DNA from: an uncultured Prevotellaceae bacterium
GTDB taxonomy: Bacteria; Bacteroidota; Bacteroidia; Bacteroidales; Bacteroidaceae
DNA: 56,190 nucleotides
Direction: 5' to 3'
Assembly: GCA_902800595.1 (NCBI GenBank)
Contig: CADCFA010000016.1
Span: forward strand, 1-56,190
Shown: positions 42,192 through 52,305 of the stretch, in pieces
Layout of the letters: every line of letters begins with the position of its first letter
Numbering within the stretch: the stretch's first letter is position 1
Notes under the pieces: generated by a model
What the model was told of the DNA's origin: nothing
The model's database searches: none
What the model saw: only the letters and a program-made list of their open reading frames with translations
Position numbers and translations under genes: made by a program

Positions 42192-42199
42192 TACCTTTG
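42192..42199 (+). promoter_or_regulatory. -7 box for the P-type ATPase
   Basis: TACCTTTG lies 30 nt before ATG 42229; there is no TTG at the right spacing. Confidence 0.5.
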
Positions 42200-42228
42200 C
42201 AGCATGAAATCAATAAAAATGCAAAGAT

Positions 42229-44142
42229 ATGGCACATTTACATGAACACGCGAACGAGCACTGCGAGAGCTGCTCACACGAGCATCACCACGAGCATTCA
42301 CTGAAAAGGCAGCTCTGGCTCATCATCGGCACTGCCGTGCTGCTGATCGGCGCCGTACTCATCGAGCACAACTTCCAACTCTCCACCTTCCAGTTGCTGC
42401 TGGTGTATCTCATACCATATTTATTAATAGGTCACGAGACGCTCCACGAGGCATGGGAAGGTATCACGAAGGGCGAGGCATTCAACGAGCATCTGCTGAT
42501 GGCGGTGGCTACCATCGGTGCCCTCTGCATCGGCTTCCTTCCTGATGCCGAGACACAGTATCTGGAGGCTGTCTTCGTGATGCTCTTCTTCCAGGTAGGT
42601 GAGCTCTTCGAGGGCTATGCCGAGGGTAAGAGCCGTGACAGCATCGCCCACCTCATGGATATCCGTCCCGACGTGGCACATCTGGAGGGAAACGAGGCGG
42701 ATGTGAGTCCTGAACAAGTGGCTGTGGGACAGGTGATTGTGATCCGTCCGGGCGAGAAGGTGCCGTTGGACGGTGTGGTGATTGAGGGAACCTCAGCCCT
42801 GAACACCGTGGTGCTCACCGGTGAGTCACTGCCCCGCGACGTGAATGTGGGCGACGAAGTGATCTCAGGCTGCGTGAACCTCTCCGGCGTACTCCGTGTG
42901 CGCACCACGAAAGCCTTTGGCGAGAGTACCGTCTCGAAGATCATCAACCTGGTGGAGAATGCCGGTGAACGAAAATCAAAGAGTGAGACCTTTATCGCCC
43001 GCTTTGCCCGTATCTACACACCGGTGGTGGTGTGCATGGCCATCGCCATGGCGATGGTACCGGGCTGGCTCTATCGTGCCCTGATGTTCCTGGTGGTATC
43101 CTGTCCGTGTGCCCTCGTGATCAGTGTGCCCCTCACCTTCTTCGGTGGCATCGGGGGAGCTTCGCGCAGAGGCATCCTCATCAAAGGTGCCAACTTTATG
43201 GACGTACTGGCAAAGGTGGATACCGTGGTGTTTGACAAGACGGGTACACTGACCCACGGACAGTTTGCCGTGAGTGCCGTGCATCCTGACACCTGCGACG
43301 AACACGAGCTGCTGCACCTGGCAGCCCATGTGGAGCACTTCACCACCCACCCCATCGGTGCCGCCCTGCGCGACGCCTTCCCTGACGAGGCGACCGACGG
43401 CTGTAAGATCACGGATGTTGAGGAAATTGCCGGTCACGGTATCCGAGCCCGCGTGGGTGACAAGGTGGTATGCGTGGGAAACACGAAGATGATGGATGCC
43501 ATGGGTGCCAAGTGGCACGACTGCCACCATGTGGGTACGATCATCCACGTAGCCATCGACGGTGAGTATGCCGGTCATATTGTGATCAACGACCAGATCA
43601 AGCCCGACAGTGCCGATGCCATCGCACAACTACATAAGCTGGGCATCAAACGGACCGTGATGCTGACGGGCGACCGTCAGGAAGTGGCAGCGCATGTGGC
43701 CAGTGAGCTGCACCTCTCGGAGTATCACGCTGAGCTGCTGCCAGCCGACAAGGTGGCACATGTGGAGAAACTCCTGCAGACAACTACCGGTCAGTCGCAC
43801 CTCGCCTTCGTGGGTGACGGCATCAACGACGCACCCGTACTCGCCCGTGCCGATGTGGGTATCGCCATGGGCGGATTAGGAAGCGACGCTGCCATCGAAG
43901 CCGCCGACGTGGTGCTGATGGACGATAAGCCCTCGAAGATTGCCCTTGCCGTGCGTATCGCAAGGCGCACGCTGTCGATAGCCCGCCAGAACGTGGTGTT
44001 CGCCATCGGCGTGAAGGTTGCCGTGCTCATCCTCGCCGCCCTCGGTATCGCCACCATGTGGCTCGCCGTGTTTGCCGACGTCGGCGTGACCGTGCTCGCC
44101 GTTCTCAACGCCATGCGGGCGCTGAGAAATGTAAAAATGTAA
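42229..44142 (+). CDS. Heavy-metal P-type ATPase (Zn/Cd type)
   Basis: The 637-aa pump should export divalent metals such as Zn, Cd or Co across the inner membrane. The N-terminus is His/Cys-rich (HLHEHANEHCESCSHEHHHE) in place of an HMA domain. Core motifs are LTGESLP, the metal-binding CPCALVISVP in TM6 (about residue 292), DKTGTLTHG with the phosphorylated Asp (about 336), an HP motif (THPIG), MLTGDRQEVA and FVGDGINDAPVLA. The CPC and downstream Lys in the last TM part fit the zinc/cadmium subgroup. It has its own -7 box and is followed by a terminator shared with the GH32 gene. Confidence 0.93.
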   Translation: MAHLHEHANEHCESCSHEHHHEHSLKRQLWLIIGTAVLLIGAVLIEHNFQLSTFQLLLVYLIPYLLIGHETLHEAWEGITKGEAFNEHLLMAVATIGALCIGFLPDAETQYLEAVFVMLFFQVGELFEGYAEGKSRDSIAHLMDIRPDVAHLEGNEADVSPEQVAVGQVIVIRPGEKVPLDGVVIEGTSALNTVVLTGESLPRDVNVGDEVISGCVNLSGVLRVRTTKAFGESTVSKIINLVENAGERKSKSETFIARFARIYTPVVVCMAIAMAMVPGWLYRALMFLVVSCPCALVISVPLTFFGGIGGASRRGILIKGANFMDVLAKVDTVVFDKTGTLTHGQFAVSAVHPDTCDEHELLHLAAHVEHFTTHPIGAALRDAFPDEATDGCKITDVEEIAGHGIRARVGDKVVCVGNTKMMDAMGAKWHDCHHVGTIIHVAIDGEYAGHIVINDQIKPDSADAIAQLHKLGIKRTVMLTGDRQEVAAHVASELHLSEYHAELLPADKVAHVEKLLQTTTGQSHLAFVGDGINDAPVLARADVGIAMGGLGSDAAIEAADVVLMDDKPSKIALAVRIARRTLSIARQNVVFAIGVKVAVLILAALGIATMWLAVFADVGVTVLAVLNAMRALRNVKM

Positions 44143-44165
44143 AAATTAAAAAATGATGAAATAAT

Positions 44166-44200
44166 AAAAAGAATCCCCGCTGGTGGCGAGGATTCTTTTT
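44166..44200. terminator. Terminator between the ATPase and GH32 genes
   Basis: Arms 44166-44180 and 44186-44200 pair; the one C/A mismatch on the plus strand is a U-G pair in the minus-strand RNA. T-runs lie on both sides. It most likely ends the fructan locus. Confidence 0.8.
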
Positions 44201-44216
44201 ATTAGGGGCAGACGAA

Positions 44217-45815
44217 TTACTGCTGACTGACCTTTACATCGGTCACGGTGATAGAGCCACCGTAATTGTTGATACTCCAACAGTTCTTCTGGATACCATA
44301 GATGCGCTGTGTGTAAGCACATACATCGTTGATATACATGGTAAGCACAGAATTATCGGTGTAGATGTCGATGTTATAGACATTGTCGGTTGGGCGGGCA
44401 AACCAGTAGCCGTCAGCAGCCTCGATGAAGCCCTTACCTTCTTCACCCTCCTGTTCAAAGTTCACCTTGCGGTTGTTATCATCCTCAGGATTTACCACCA
44501 TGGTATAGTACTTCTTTGAATCGGAACCACGAACGAACGAAATGCCGAACTTATCCCAGTTATTAGAAGTATTTACAGTGAACGAGATGTGGTTGGCAAC
44601 ACCAAGGCGGTTGTAGAGCACATAAGCGCCATCGCCACTCAACGTACCATTGCTATATCCGTTAGAATCCATTACCTTTGGCTCAACAGTCTTATTATAC
44701 TTCTCTGCCAATGCAGGCACAGCGCCAAGCGTGAGCGTACCGTCAGCATGCTGAATAATCTTGTGGCAAACCAAAGCACCACTCCAATTGGGCTCATTGC
44801 CGTCGCCAGCACCTACGTTGGTATTCTTCTCATGGATGTCAGCACCTGAGCGGAACGGACACCAGCCCCAGATGTAACGGTCAGTACCGTTAGAGGCAGT
44901 CTTGGCAGCATAGAACGAGCGAGTGTCGAGAACACCCTCATGACCATCAGGTGCCCACTTCGGACCATCATTCAAACAGTTCTTCAGTTCTTCATAGGTA
45001 GAAGCAACCATATACTTCACCTTACGGCTCCAGCTGGCGCGATAGCTCTCACTGAATACGATGTACCAATAATCGCCCATCTTGAAGATGTCAGGGCACT
45101 CCAGCATACGGTCCCAGATCATCTTGATACGACCAACGTGCTCCCAGTTTTTCAGGTCGCTTGACTTGAACTCAGCAAACACAGGATCACCACCATGCTC
45201 AGGATAGGTAGAAATGACCATATGGTACATGTTGTCGTCGGCAACAAAGATCTGCGGATCGCGGAAGTCGTTGGCAGAATAGCCAAAGTCGGTGCCGTAG
45301 AGTGTCCACAATTCGTCCTTGGTCCAATTCTTAAAGTCGGTTGATGTAGCACGCATCACCACCTCACGGTTCTTGCAATTGCCGTTATGACCTGTATAAT
45401 AGATATAATATGTACCATCTTTCTCATAGGCACAGCCAGTACCAAGAGCGGCATCCTGCTCATAATCGTTACCACCATATGGCAGCAACTCGCCTAGCGA
45501 CTCATAGTTGGCACCATCCTTAGTTGTTACAGCCCAGATGGGGTGGAAACGGAAGGGCATGTTATTGATGTACTCCTGAAGGTAAAGCACCTTGAACAGA
45601 CCATCCTTCTGATCGTAGTAAGGCATGGGGTCGCCAACGCGTCCGTCATAAGGCATATAATATGTGCCAAAATCTGGTGCATCTGTAGAAGCGAAGAATG
45701 TGGTAGTGCCTTCCCAATCCTTAGAAGGGTCTCCGCTGAACTTTTCGTCGCTGCACGCCGTCAGCGCAGAGGCTGACAGCATGAATGCGAATACTGAATA
45801 TATCATTGTCTTCAT
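44217..45815 (-). CDS. Glycoside hydrolase family 32 lipoprotein (fructanase)
   Basis: The 532-aa lipoprotein (lipobox SALTAC, 17-21) has the five-bladed GH32 propeller and a C-terminal beta-sandwich. The catalytic set is present: nucleophile Asp in GRVGDPMP (about D62, where most GH32 enzymes have WMNDPNG), stabiliser Asp in DFRDPQIF (about 187) and acid/base Glu in ECPDIF (about 239). It should cut beta-fructans such as levan or inulin. The order SusC-SusD-DUF4960-GH32 parallels the levan locus of B. thetaiotaomicron (BT1763-BT1760), as I recall. The changed first motif suggests a divergent subgroup. It is the last gene of the locus. Confidence 0.88.
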   Translation of the reverse strand: MKTMIYSVFAFMLSASALTACSDEKFSGDPSKDWEGTTTFFASTDAPDFGTYYMPYDGRVGDPMPYYDQKDGLFKVLYLQEYINNMPFRFHPIWAVTTKDGANYESLGELLPYGGNDYEQDAALGTGCAYEKDGTYYIYYTGHNGNCKNREVVMRATSTDFKNWTKDELWTLYGTDFGYSANDFRDPQIFVADDNMYHMVISTYPEHGGDPVFAEFKSSDLKNWEHVGRIKMIWDRMLECPDIFKMGDYWYIVFSESYRASWSRKVKYMVASTYEELKNCLNDGPKWAPDGHEGVLDTRSFYAAKTASNGTDRYIWGWCPFRSGADIHEKNTNVGAGDGNEPNWSGALVCHKIIQHADGTLTLGAVPALAEKYNKTVEPKVMDSNGYSNGTLSGDGAYVLYNRLGVANHISFTVNTSNNWDKFGISFVRGSDSKKYYTMVVNPEDDNNRKVNFEQEGEEGKGFIEAADGYWFARPTDNVYNIDIYTDNSVLTMYINDVCAYTQRIYGIQKNCWSINNYGGSITVTDVKVSQQ

Positions 45816-45852
45816 AAACTATCTATTTTACAAATTATCTATTTTTCCAATT

Positions 45853-47241
45853 CTACTTCGTCAAGTAATCGAATGCATTGAGCAGGATGGCTCCCATGTT
45901 GTCGTGGTAGTACGACTCATAAGGTGTGGGCGAGTTCCAATCGAAGAGTCCAGAACCGAGGCAGATGACACCACCCTTACCAAACTCACCGTTAGCACCC
46001 TTCAGTTCCCATGATGACACGCTGTTGTCGCCACCCAGTGCGCGACCGCCAGTCTTAGCCTCAACAGCATCCTTACCATCCTGATAGGTATCCCAGAATC
46101 CATACTGCGATGTGGTGTTACAGATGGTGTAATCCTTATCGAGCGTATAGACAGCGTTATCGGCTGCACCTGGATAGGTCTTGAGGTTCTTCCACAACGG
46201 GTGTGTGATGTCGTAAGCATAGAAGTGCCAAGGATCATCGCCCATCTGGTCGGAGCCTTCGCCGCCTCCGCCACCCCAGACATTGTTGGGATAAGCATCC
46301 TCAGGCATAGCGCCCAGGGCTATAGCGTAATTCACAGCCGAACGTCCGAGTACGAAGCCGACACCATTCTGCCAGAGCTCCTTCATCTTCGGCAGTGCTG
46401 TCATAGCACCCTGTTCAGCCTCAACAAAGCCATTATAATTACCGTAAGATGAGCAATGACGATGGAAGAATACGAGCTTACACTTCTCCAGCGAGATATT
46501 ACCACTGGCAATATCGTTCCATGAAGCATATGCCGCACTCTCGATATTACCCGTGAGCCACTTGGCTGCAGCCTTCTCCTCATCATTCAGCAGTTCAATA
46601 TTTTCTGCTTCGCCAACAAAGATAGCTACAGGATCAGATATCATCGTTACATATACAGTATAGACTGATGTAGCTGTATTATCATTCAGGGTAATCTGGA
46701 AAGGCTCTGTGAAGTTACCCTTCGTACCACTGGCTGGCGAGCAGATAGCATCTTCGCTATGCTCAACCTCAAAGGTGGCATTGGTCAGATCAATACCACT
46801 ATTACCCATGACACTGACGCTGACAGTCTTATCCTGCTGGTTGATGGCACCTCTTACACCTTCCAGAATGAAGTTCTTCATCAGTGCCTCATCATTACGT
46901 ACGCTTACCTGGTAGTCCAGCACCAAGTCACCATTTGAGATATGCAAGGTACGATCGGCATCGAAATTGATGTGATCGCCTACATTCATACTTGACTGAG
47001 CACCTGGAGAAACTGTAATACCGGTAACTTCCATGTCTCTTTTCTGGTCAAAGTCAACAGGAACTTTCACCTTCACCAGTCGTTTCTCTGTGTTGATGAT
47101 GCCTTCATACTGTCCGTTCAGCACGAACTTCTCAACAAGGCATGAACCGCTCACGTCGATACTGCCCGTATGATCCTTGCTGCAGGCAGCTAACCCGCAT
47201 ATTACGCATAATGCGCAGATAATGCTATATATCGTTTTCAT
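45853..47241 (-). CDS. DUF4960 surface glycan-binding lipoprotein
   Basis: The 462-aa lipoprotein (lipobox CGLAAC) has two N-terminal Ig-like/DUF5018-type modules with KVKVPVDF and VSVSVMGNSGIDLTNATFEV, and a C-terminal DUF4960 domain: VFFHRHCSSYGNY, VLGRSAVNYAIALGA, GGGEGSDQMGDDPWHFYAYD and CLGSGLFDWN. It matches the position and type of the BT1761-like fructan-binding protein. It should hold fructan chains on the cell surface next to SusCD. T-rich 8-nt repeats fill the 39-nt gap upstream. Confidence 0.85.
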   Translation of the reverse strand: MKTIYSIICALCVICGLAACSKDHTGSIDVSGSCLVEKFVLNGQYEGIINTEKRLVKVKVPVDFDQKRDMEVTGITVSPGAQSSMNVGDHINFDADRTLHISNGDLVLDYQVSVRNDEALMKNFILEGVRGAINQQDKTVSVSVMGNSGIDLTNATFEVEHSEDAICSPASGTKGNFTEPFQITLNDNTATSVYTVYVTMISDPVAIFVGEAENIELLNDEEKAAAKWLTGNIESAAYASWNDIASGNISLEKCKLVFFHRHCSSYGNYNGFVEAEQGAMTALPKMKELWQNGVGFVLGRSAVNYAIALGAMPEDAYPNNVWGGGGGEGSDQMGDDPWHFYAYDITHPLWKNLKTYPGAADNAVYTLDKDYTICNTTSQYGFWDTYQDGKDAVEAKTGGRALGGDNSVSSWELKGANGEFGKGGVICLGSGLFDWNSPTPYESYYHDNMGAILLNAFDYLTK

Positions 47242-47280
47242 AACTTCAATTTTTACATTTTTACATTTTTACATTTTGCA

Positions 47281-49019
47281 TTACCACTCTCCGCAGTTCT
47301 GCGTGTAGTGTCCGTTTGATGCAGCCATCTGCTCCCAAGGAATAGGAAGGTACTCATTCTTGTTGGCAGTAAACTGTGCACCATCAAGGAAGTTCATCTT
47401 CTCACTCTCTGTGGTATAGAATCTATTCAGCACAGTGGCAGCATCGCCCCAACGTACGAGGTCGAAGAAACGCTCACTCTCCAAAGCCAGCTCCAGACGA
47501 CGTTCCATCTTAATAATCTTCATGGTCTCCTCTTTTGAGTATGAACCATTGTACTTACCCACAGCATAGTGAACATTGTATTTGTTTGGATAGCCAGATA
47601 CTGCACTACTGGTTGCCAACTTGGCAGCGCGGTCACGAATTTGATTCACCAGTGCAATAGCCTCTGATGCCTGTCCCAGCTGAGCCAGAGCCTCAGCACG
47701 CATCAGCAGCACATCGGCAAAGCGGAATACGATACGGTTCATCGAACTGGCCCATTGTGAGTCGCACAGGAACAGATAGATGTCTGTCAGTGCTGGGTCA
47801 ACATTCTGCTTCAGTGATACCAAGTATCCGAATGCACCACCAGAACGGCTCCATGCATTAGTCTCACTGATCATAAAGTTGGTGTTATACATATAAGGGG
47901 TACCTGGAACACCTACGGTCTCGAACAGACGGGGATCGACAGTTTGGTTTGAACCTACTGTGTAATCGACATCATTAAAATTGTCGAGCATAGGCAGGCC
48001 ATCGCTATTGGTACGATAGGCGTTTACCAGATTATGAGACGGCTTGTAGAAATCACAACCTGAATCGTGTACCTTAGGAATACATGGTACAATCAGACGG
48101 TTGGAGAAATTCAGGTTACCATATACGGTACCATCGTTCTTAGAGTACTGGATAGCCCAGATACTCTCCTTACCATTCTCGTACTGCTCCTCAGGACGGA
48201 AGTTAGGGAGGTATTGGTATATTCAACCACCTTCTGCAAGTCGGCGTCGCTGATGCTTGTTACCTGATTGCTGTTGGCATCATCCTGATGGTATGCCTTA
48301 TAGAGATATACTTTAGCAAGGAATGCTGCGCATGCAGCCTTTGTTGGACGGCCTTTTTCTACCTGTGTGACAGGAAGCACAGCATAGGCATCCTCCAGAT
48401 CGTTGATGATCTGCTGCCAGCCTTCATCGTTAGAATATTCTGTGTTCGAGAGGTTGTTATAGTCATCCTCTGTCATGTTTGGCTTGTTCACGAAAGGAAT
48501 CTTCTTGAACAGGCGCTTCAGCTGGAAGTGACCATAGGCACGCAGGAACTTCATCTCGGCTGTACGCTGTATGATGGTATTGTTGTTCTGATCAGCACTT
48601 GCCAGGACATCGAGCGACAGGTTAACACGGCTCAGATAATTATAGAAACGTGTCCAGATAGAGCTGAACGGCCAGTCGGTAGTCATCACGCCAACGCTCT
48701 TTTCCAAGCGGTGGAAAGGTTCACCATCAGAGAAGTCAGAACCGCCTACGTAAGCATCGTCAGAGCGGGTATCATAGTTCCAGAGTGAGAATGAAGCATT
48801 CATGTCTTCAATCGTTACCAGTCCGGCATATGCTGAGATCAGCAAGTTATCTATATATTCAGGACTCTTCACCTCATCCTGAGTCAGCGTAGCCTGCGGC
48901 ACCTGTTCATTCAGGAAATGTGAGCAGCCTGTAGCTAAAGGTAAAAGGGCAAGAAGGTAAAAGGGTAAAACCGCTTTAGCCAAGTTCCTTACCTTATTGA
49001 ATATTATATTTGTCTTCAT
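47281..49019 (-). pseudogene. SusD-like protein with a frame break near 48210
   Basis: ATG 49019 opens a SusD/RagB lipoprotein (lipobox LATGC) with the N-terminal TPR-like part (EYIDNLLISAYAGLV, EMKFLRAYGHFQLKRLF, AACAAFLAKVYLYKAY). The frame leaves the SusD sequence near VVEYTNTSL; another frame picks it up at NFRPEEQYENGKESIWAIQY and runs to the C-terminal RLELALESERFFDLVRWGDA and YLPIPWEQMAA. Compared with other SusD proteins about 15 residues seem lost at the joint and the frames differ. Intact, it would bind fructan and cap the SusC pore. An assembly error is possible, as its partner is broken too. Confidence 0.75.
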
Positions 49020-49060
49020 AATCGTTTTATTTACTTATTTCTATTTCTACTTTTTACCTT

Positions 49061-52000
49061 TTAAAACGAGACATTCACACCGAATGTGAGATTGAGTGGA
49101 ATAGGATAGTTGAATCCAGGATTCTCAGGATCTACACCTGTAAACTTGTTGCTCTTGATAGTAATCAGGTTCTGAGCCGAAGCATAGAGACGAATACGAT
49201 CCAAATGCAGTTTATTGACCACCTGCTTCGGCATATTATAGCCTATCTGGATAGTACGTAATTTAGCGTATGAACCATTCTCAATATAATAAGAAGATAC
49301 ACGGCCTTCGTTGTTAGTATCCGATGTGGTGAGTGCAGGAATATTGCTATCGGGGTTAGATGGACTCCACGCATCGAGCAAGCGAACACCCTTGTTCAGG
49401 TAAGGAACATTAATGGCAGAGTTTGCCCAGAAGTCTGTCTGAGACTTATAACCTCTGCAATCTACGTCAACGCCCTGAACGCCCTGCCAGAACATGGTCA
49501 GATCCCAATCCTTGTACTGCAGATAGATATTGAGACCCCATGTAAAGTCGGGTGTCGGATCATAGATCCAATCCTGATCTTCCTCGGTAATGCGCCCATC
49601 ACCGTTCAGATCCTTATAGCGGATGCGGCCTAATCCTGCGCCTTCTTGTACAGCATGGTTGTCGATCTCATCCTGGCTCTTGAAGATACCATCATAGATG
49701 TAACCCACTTGTGAGAACATGGCATGCCCCACAACGCTCTTCACACCGTTACCACCATAAGTACCTTTGGCTGCTACCGTCTCTGGCAGTTTGGTGATTT
49801 CGTTACTATACTTACTGATGTTTCCGTTGATATCCCATGAGAAGCCGTTAGGCAGAGCATGACGATAGCCTACGGTGAATTCCCAACCATTGTTCTTTAC
49901 CTCACCGGCATTGATCCACTGGACAGCGCCTTCGCCCATAGCTGCAATACCATCCATCAGCAAGAGGATGTCCTTGGTCTTCTTATTATACCAATCGAAG
50001 CTGCCATAGATCTCGTTTCCTAAGATACCGAAGTCAAGACCAATATTATGCTGTGTAGTGGTCTCCCACTTAATATCATCATTACCACGCTGGTTGCGCA
50101 CATAGCCGTTAGGAAGGTCGTAACCACCATTTGTACCATTGATATCGTAAGAAGTACCTGCCTGTCCGCTTCCCCAAAGACCAGTGGAGATCACTGCCTT
50201 GTAAAGCGTATAGCGTGCTGTGTTTGAGATTTCCTGGTTACCAGTCTGTCCCCAAGAGTAACGCAGCTTCAGGTTGTCAAGCCAACCCTTTGTACCCTCC
50301 ATAAATTTCTCTTGTGAGATACGCCAACCTGCACTGACTGAGGGGAATGTACCATACTGCTTGTTAGAACCGAAGCGGCTTGAGCCATCACGACGAATGG
50401 TAAAAGAAGCCAAGTACTTGTCGTCATAAGTATAGTTGATCTTACCGAAGAAAGAAACCAATGAGAAGCCTTCTCCGAAGCCATCTGCCAGTTGACGGCC
50501 TGCGCCAGCTGACGGCCACATATAGTCAGTATTCAGAATAGCAAGCTCATAACGCTTGGAACTATACATCTTATAGTCCTGACGGTTCACCTCGGTACCG
50601 ATCATGGCATCACCACGATGCTTGCCGATCTCCAGATTATAGGTTGCAATGGCATTCCACATCCAACGCATGTTGTGCTCCTGCTTACCCTCTACAGCAC
50701 TGTCAGTACGCATCACCTTACCATTAGGAATGGGATAAGTAAAGAAACGCTGTTCCTTCTGCGTGTAGTCCATACCGAGTGTAGTACGAATCATGAAGTT
50801 CTTGAATGGTGTAATGGTGAGGTGTACATCACCGAACATACGCCACTGGGTATATTCGTTGTCTTTTGCATTAGAAATCATGCTCAACGGATTCTCACGT
50901 TCTGAGTAAGCACCAAGAGCCTGCGCATATTTGCCATTCTCTGCATAAATGGGGAAGTTAGGATTGAACTCCAACGCGTGCTCCAGCACACCACCAGGTG
51001 CGTCGACACCCTTCGTACGATTGACAGTGAAGTTCTCACCAATAACCAAAATATCCTTGAGAAGTTTGTAATCTGCATTAGCACGAGCTGACAGGCGATT
51101 GAAGTAAGTGTCCTTGATAGTACCCTGATTGTTGTAGTAACCCATAGAGAAGAATGCAGAACCCTTCTCAGAGCCATTGCTGACAGACAGATTATACTGC
51201 TGTACAACACCTGTGCGTGTAATCTCTTTAAACCAGTCGGTATCACCTGCACGTACAGAAGCATTTTCATCCAGGTACATGTTCATGGTCATTCCGTTCA
51301 GAACAGGATTACCCTTTGCGTCGTAGCTCCAGTCGTAGTTATAGCCTAGGTTATTATTACTGGGGTTCAGACCATCGTTGACACTTGCCTGCCAGTAGGC
51401 CTTACCCCACTCGCTGGCATTCATCGTCTCAATCTTATTGGTATAGAAAGAAGCGGCAATACTTCCGTCGAAGTTAACCTTTATCTTACCATCCTTACCT
51501 TTCTTTGTGGTGATGATGATCACACCGTTAGCAGCTCGTGAGCCATAGATGCTTGCTGAAGCGGCATCCTTCAGGACCTGGATGCTCTCGATATCGTTAC
51601 CATTCAGCTCATGCATACCAGCCTTGGTGGGCACACCGTCGCACCAGAGGGATTACCGTCGGCTGTGATGTTCATGCCTGGCACACGTCCCTGCAGCGCT
51701 TTCATCGGGTTGTTTTCGTTCTGCTTAGCCATCTCGTCAACGCTTACCGTTGAGATAGCACCAGTCAGATCGGCCTTGCGCTGGGTGGTATAACCAGTCA
51801 CGACCACCTCTTGGAGCACCTCTGCGTCATCAACCATCGTGACATTCATGCCCTGTTTTGCCGGCACTTCTGCTGTCTGGTAACCGATGTAAGTGAAAAC
51901 GAGGATGGCCCCCTCTTGAACTTTGATTGTGAAGTTTCCGTCGAAGTCGGTGATTGTTCCGTTCGAGGTTCCCTTCTCCATCACTGTGGCACCGATAATC

Positions 52001-52110
52001 GTCTCGCCTTTTGCGTCAACGACGGTACCTTTGATCTCCGTCTGCGCGTACATAATTGTACTGACAGACAGGAGAACAAAACTCAGAAAAAGTTTCTTTA
52101 GTTTTTCCAT
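49061..52110 (-). pseudogene. SusC-like TonB-dependent receptor with a frame break near 51640
   Basis: ATG 52110 opens a signal peptide, a carboxypeptidase-D-like domain (KGTVVDAKGETIIGATVMEK), the TonB box region (VVVTGYTTQRKADLTGAIS) and the start of the plug ([21 protein letters not shown]). The frame then breaks; the rest resumes in another frame at [20 protein letters not shown] and runs through the 22-strand barrel to [10 protein letters not shown]. About 20 plug residues are missing. The joint reads gcgacggtgtg, as if a deletion had joined two copies of gacggtg. Intact, it imports fructo-oligosaccharides with SusD. See the finding on repeated lesions. Confidence 0.78.
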
Positions 52111-52159
52111 TGTCGAATTTTAATAAAGTTAGTACTGTTGTGAATTTATAATTTTGCCG

Positions 52160-52167
52160 CAAAAGTA
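52160..52167 (-). promoter_or_regulatory. -7 box for the fructan locus
   Basis: Minus-strand TACTTTTG, 50 nt before the SusC ATG. The lack of a good -33 box fits a promoter that needs an activator. Confidence 0.5.
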
Positions 52168-52271
52168 CCACAATATTATGCATATGGATAGTAAAAATCG
52201 TTCAGAACCTCGCAAAAATGTTTCATGAAACAATCGTTGACTATTATGTCAAAAACGTCAACTTCCCTTTA

Positions 52272-52305
52272 TATAAAGGAAAAGAGCGGATGTTACTCCG
52301 CTCTT
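52272..52305 (-). terminator. Terminator overlapping the regulator's stop codon
   Basis: Arms 52297-52305 and 52282-52290 (AAGAGCGGA/TCCGCTCTT) with loop gtaaca enclose the TAA at 52293; a T-rich run follows on the minus strand. Confidence 0.75.
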
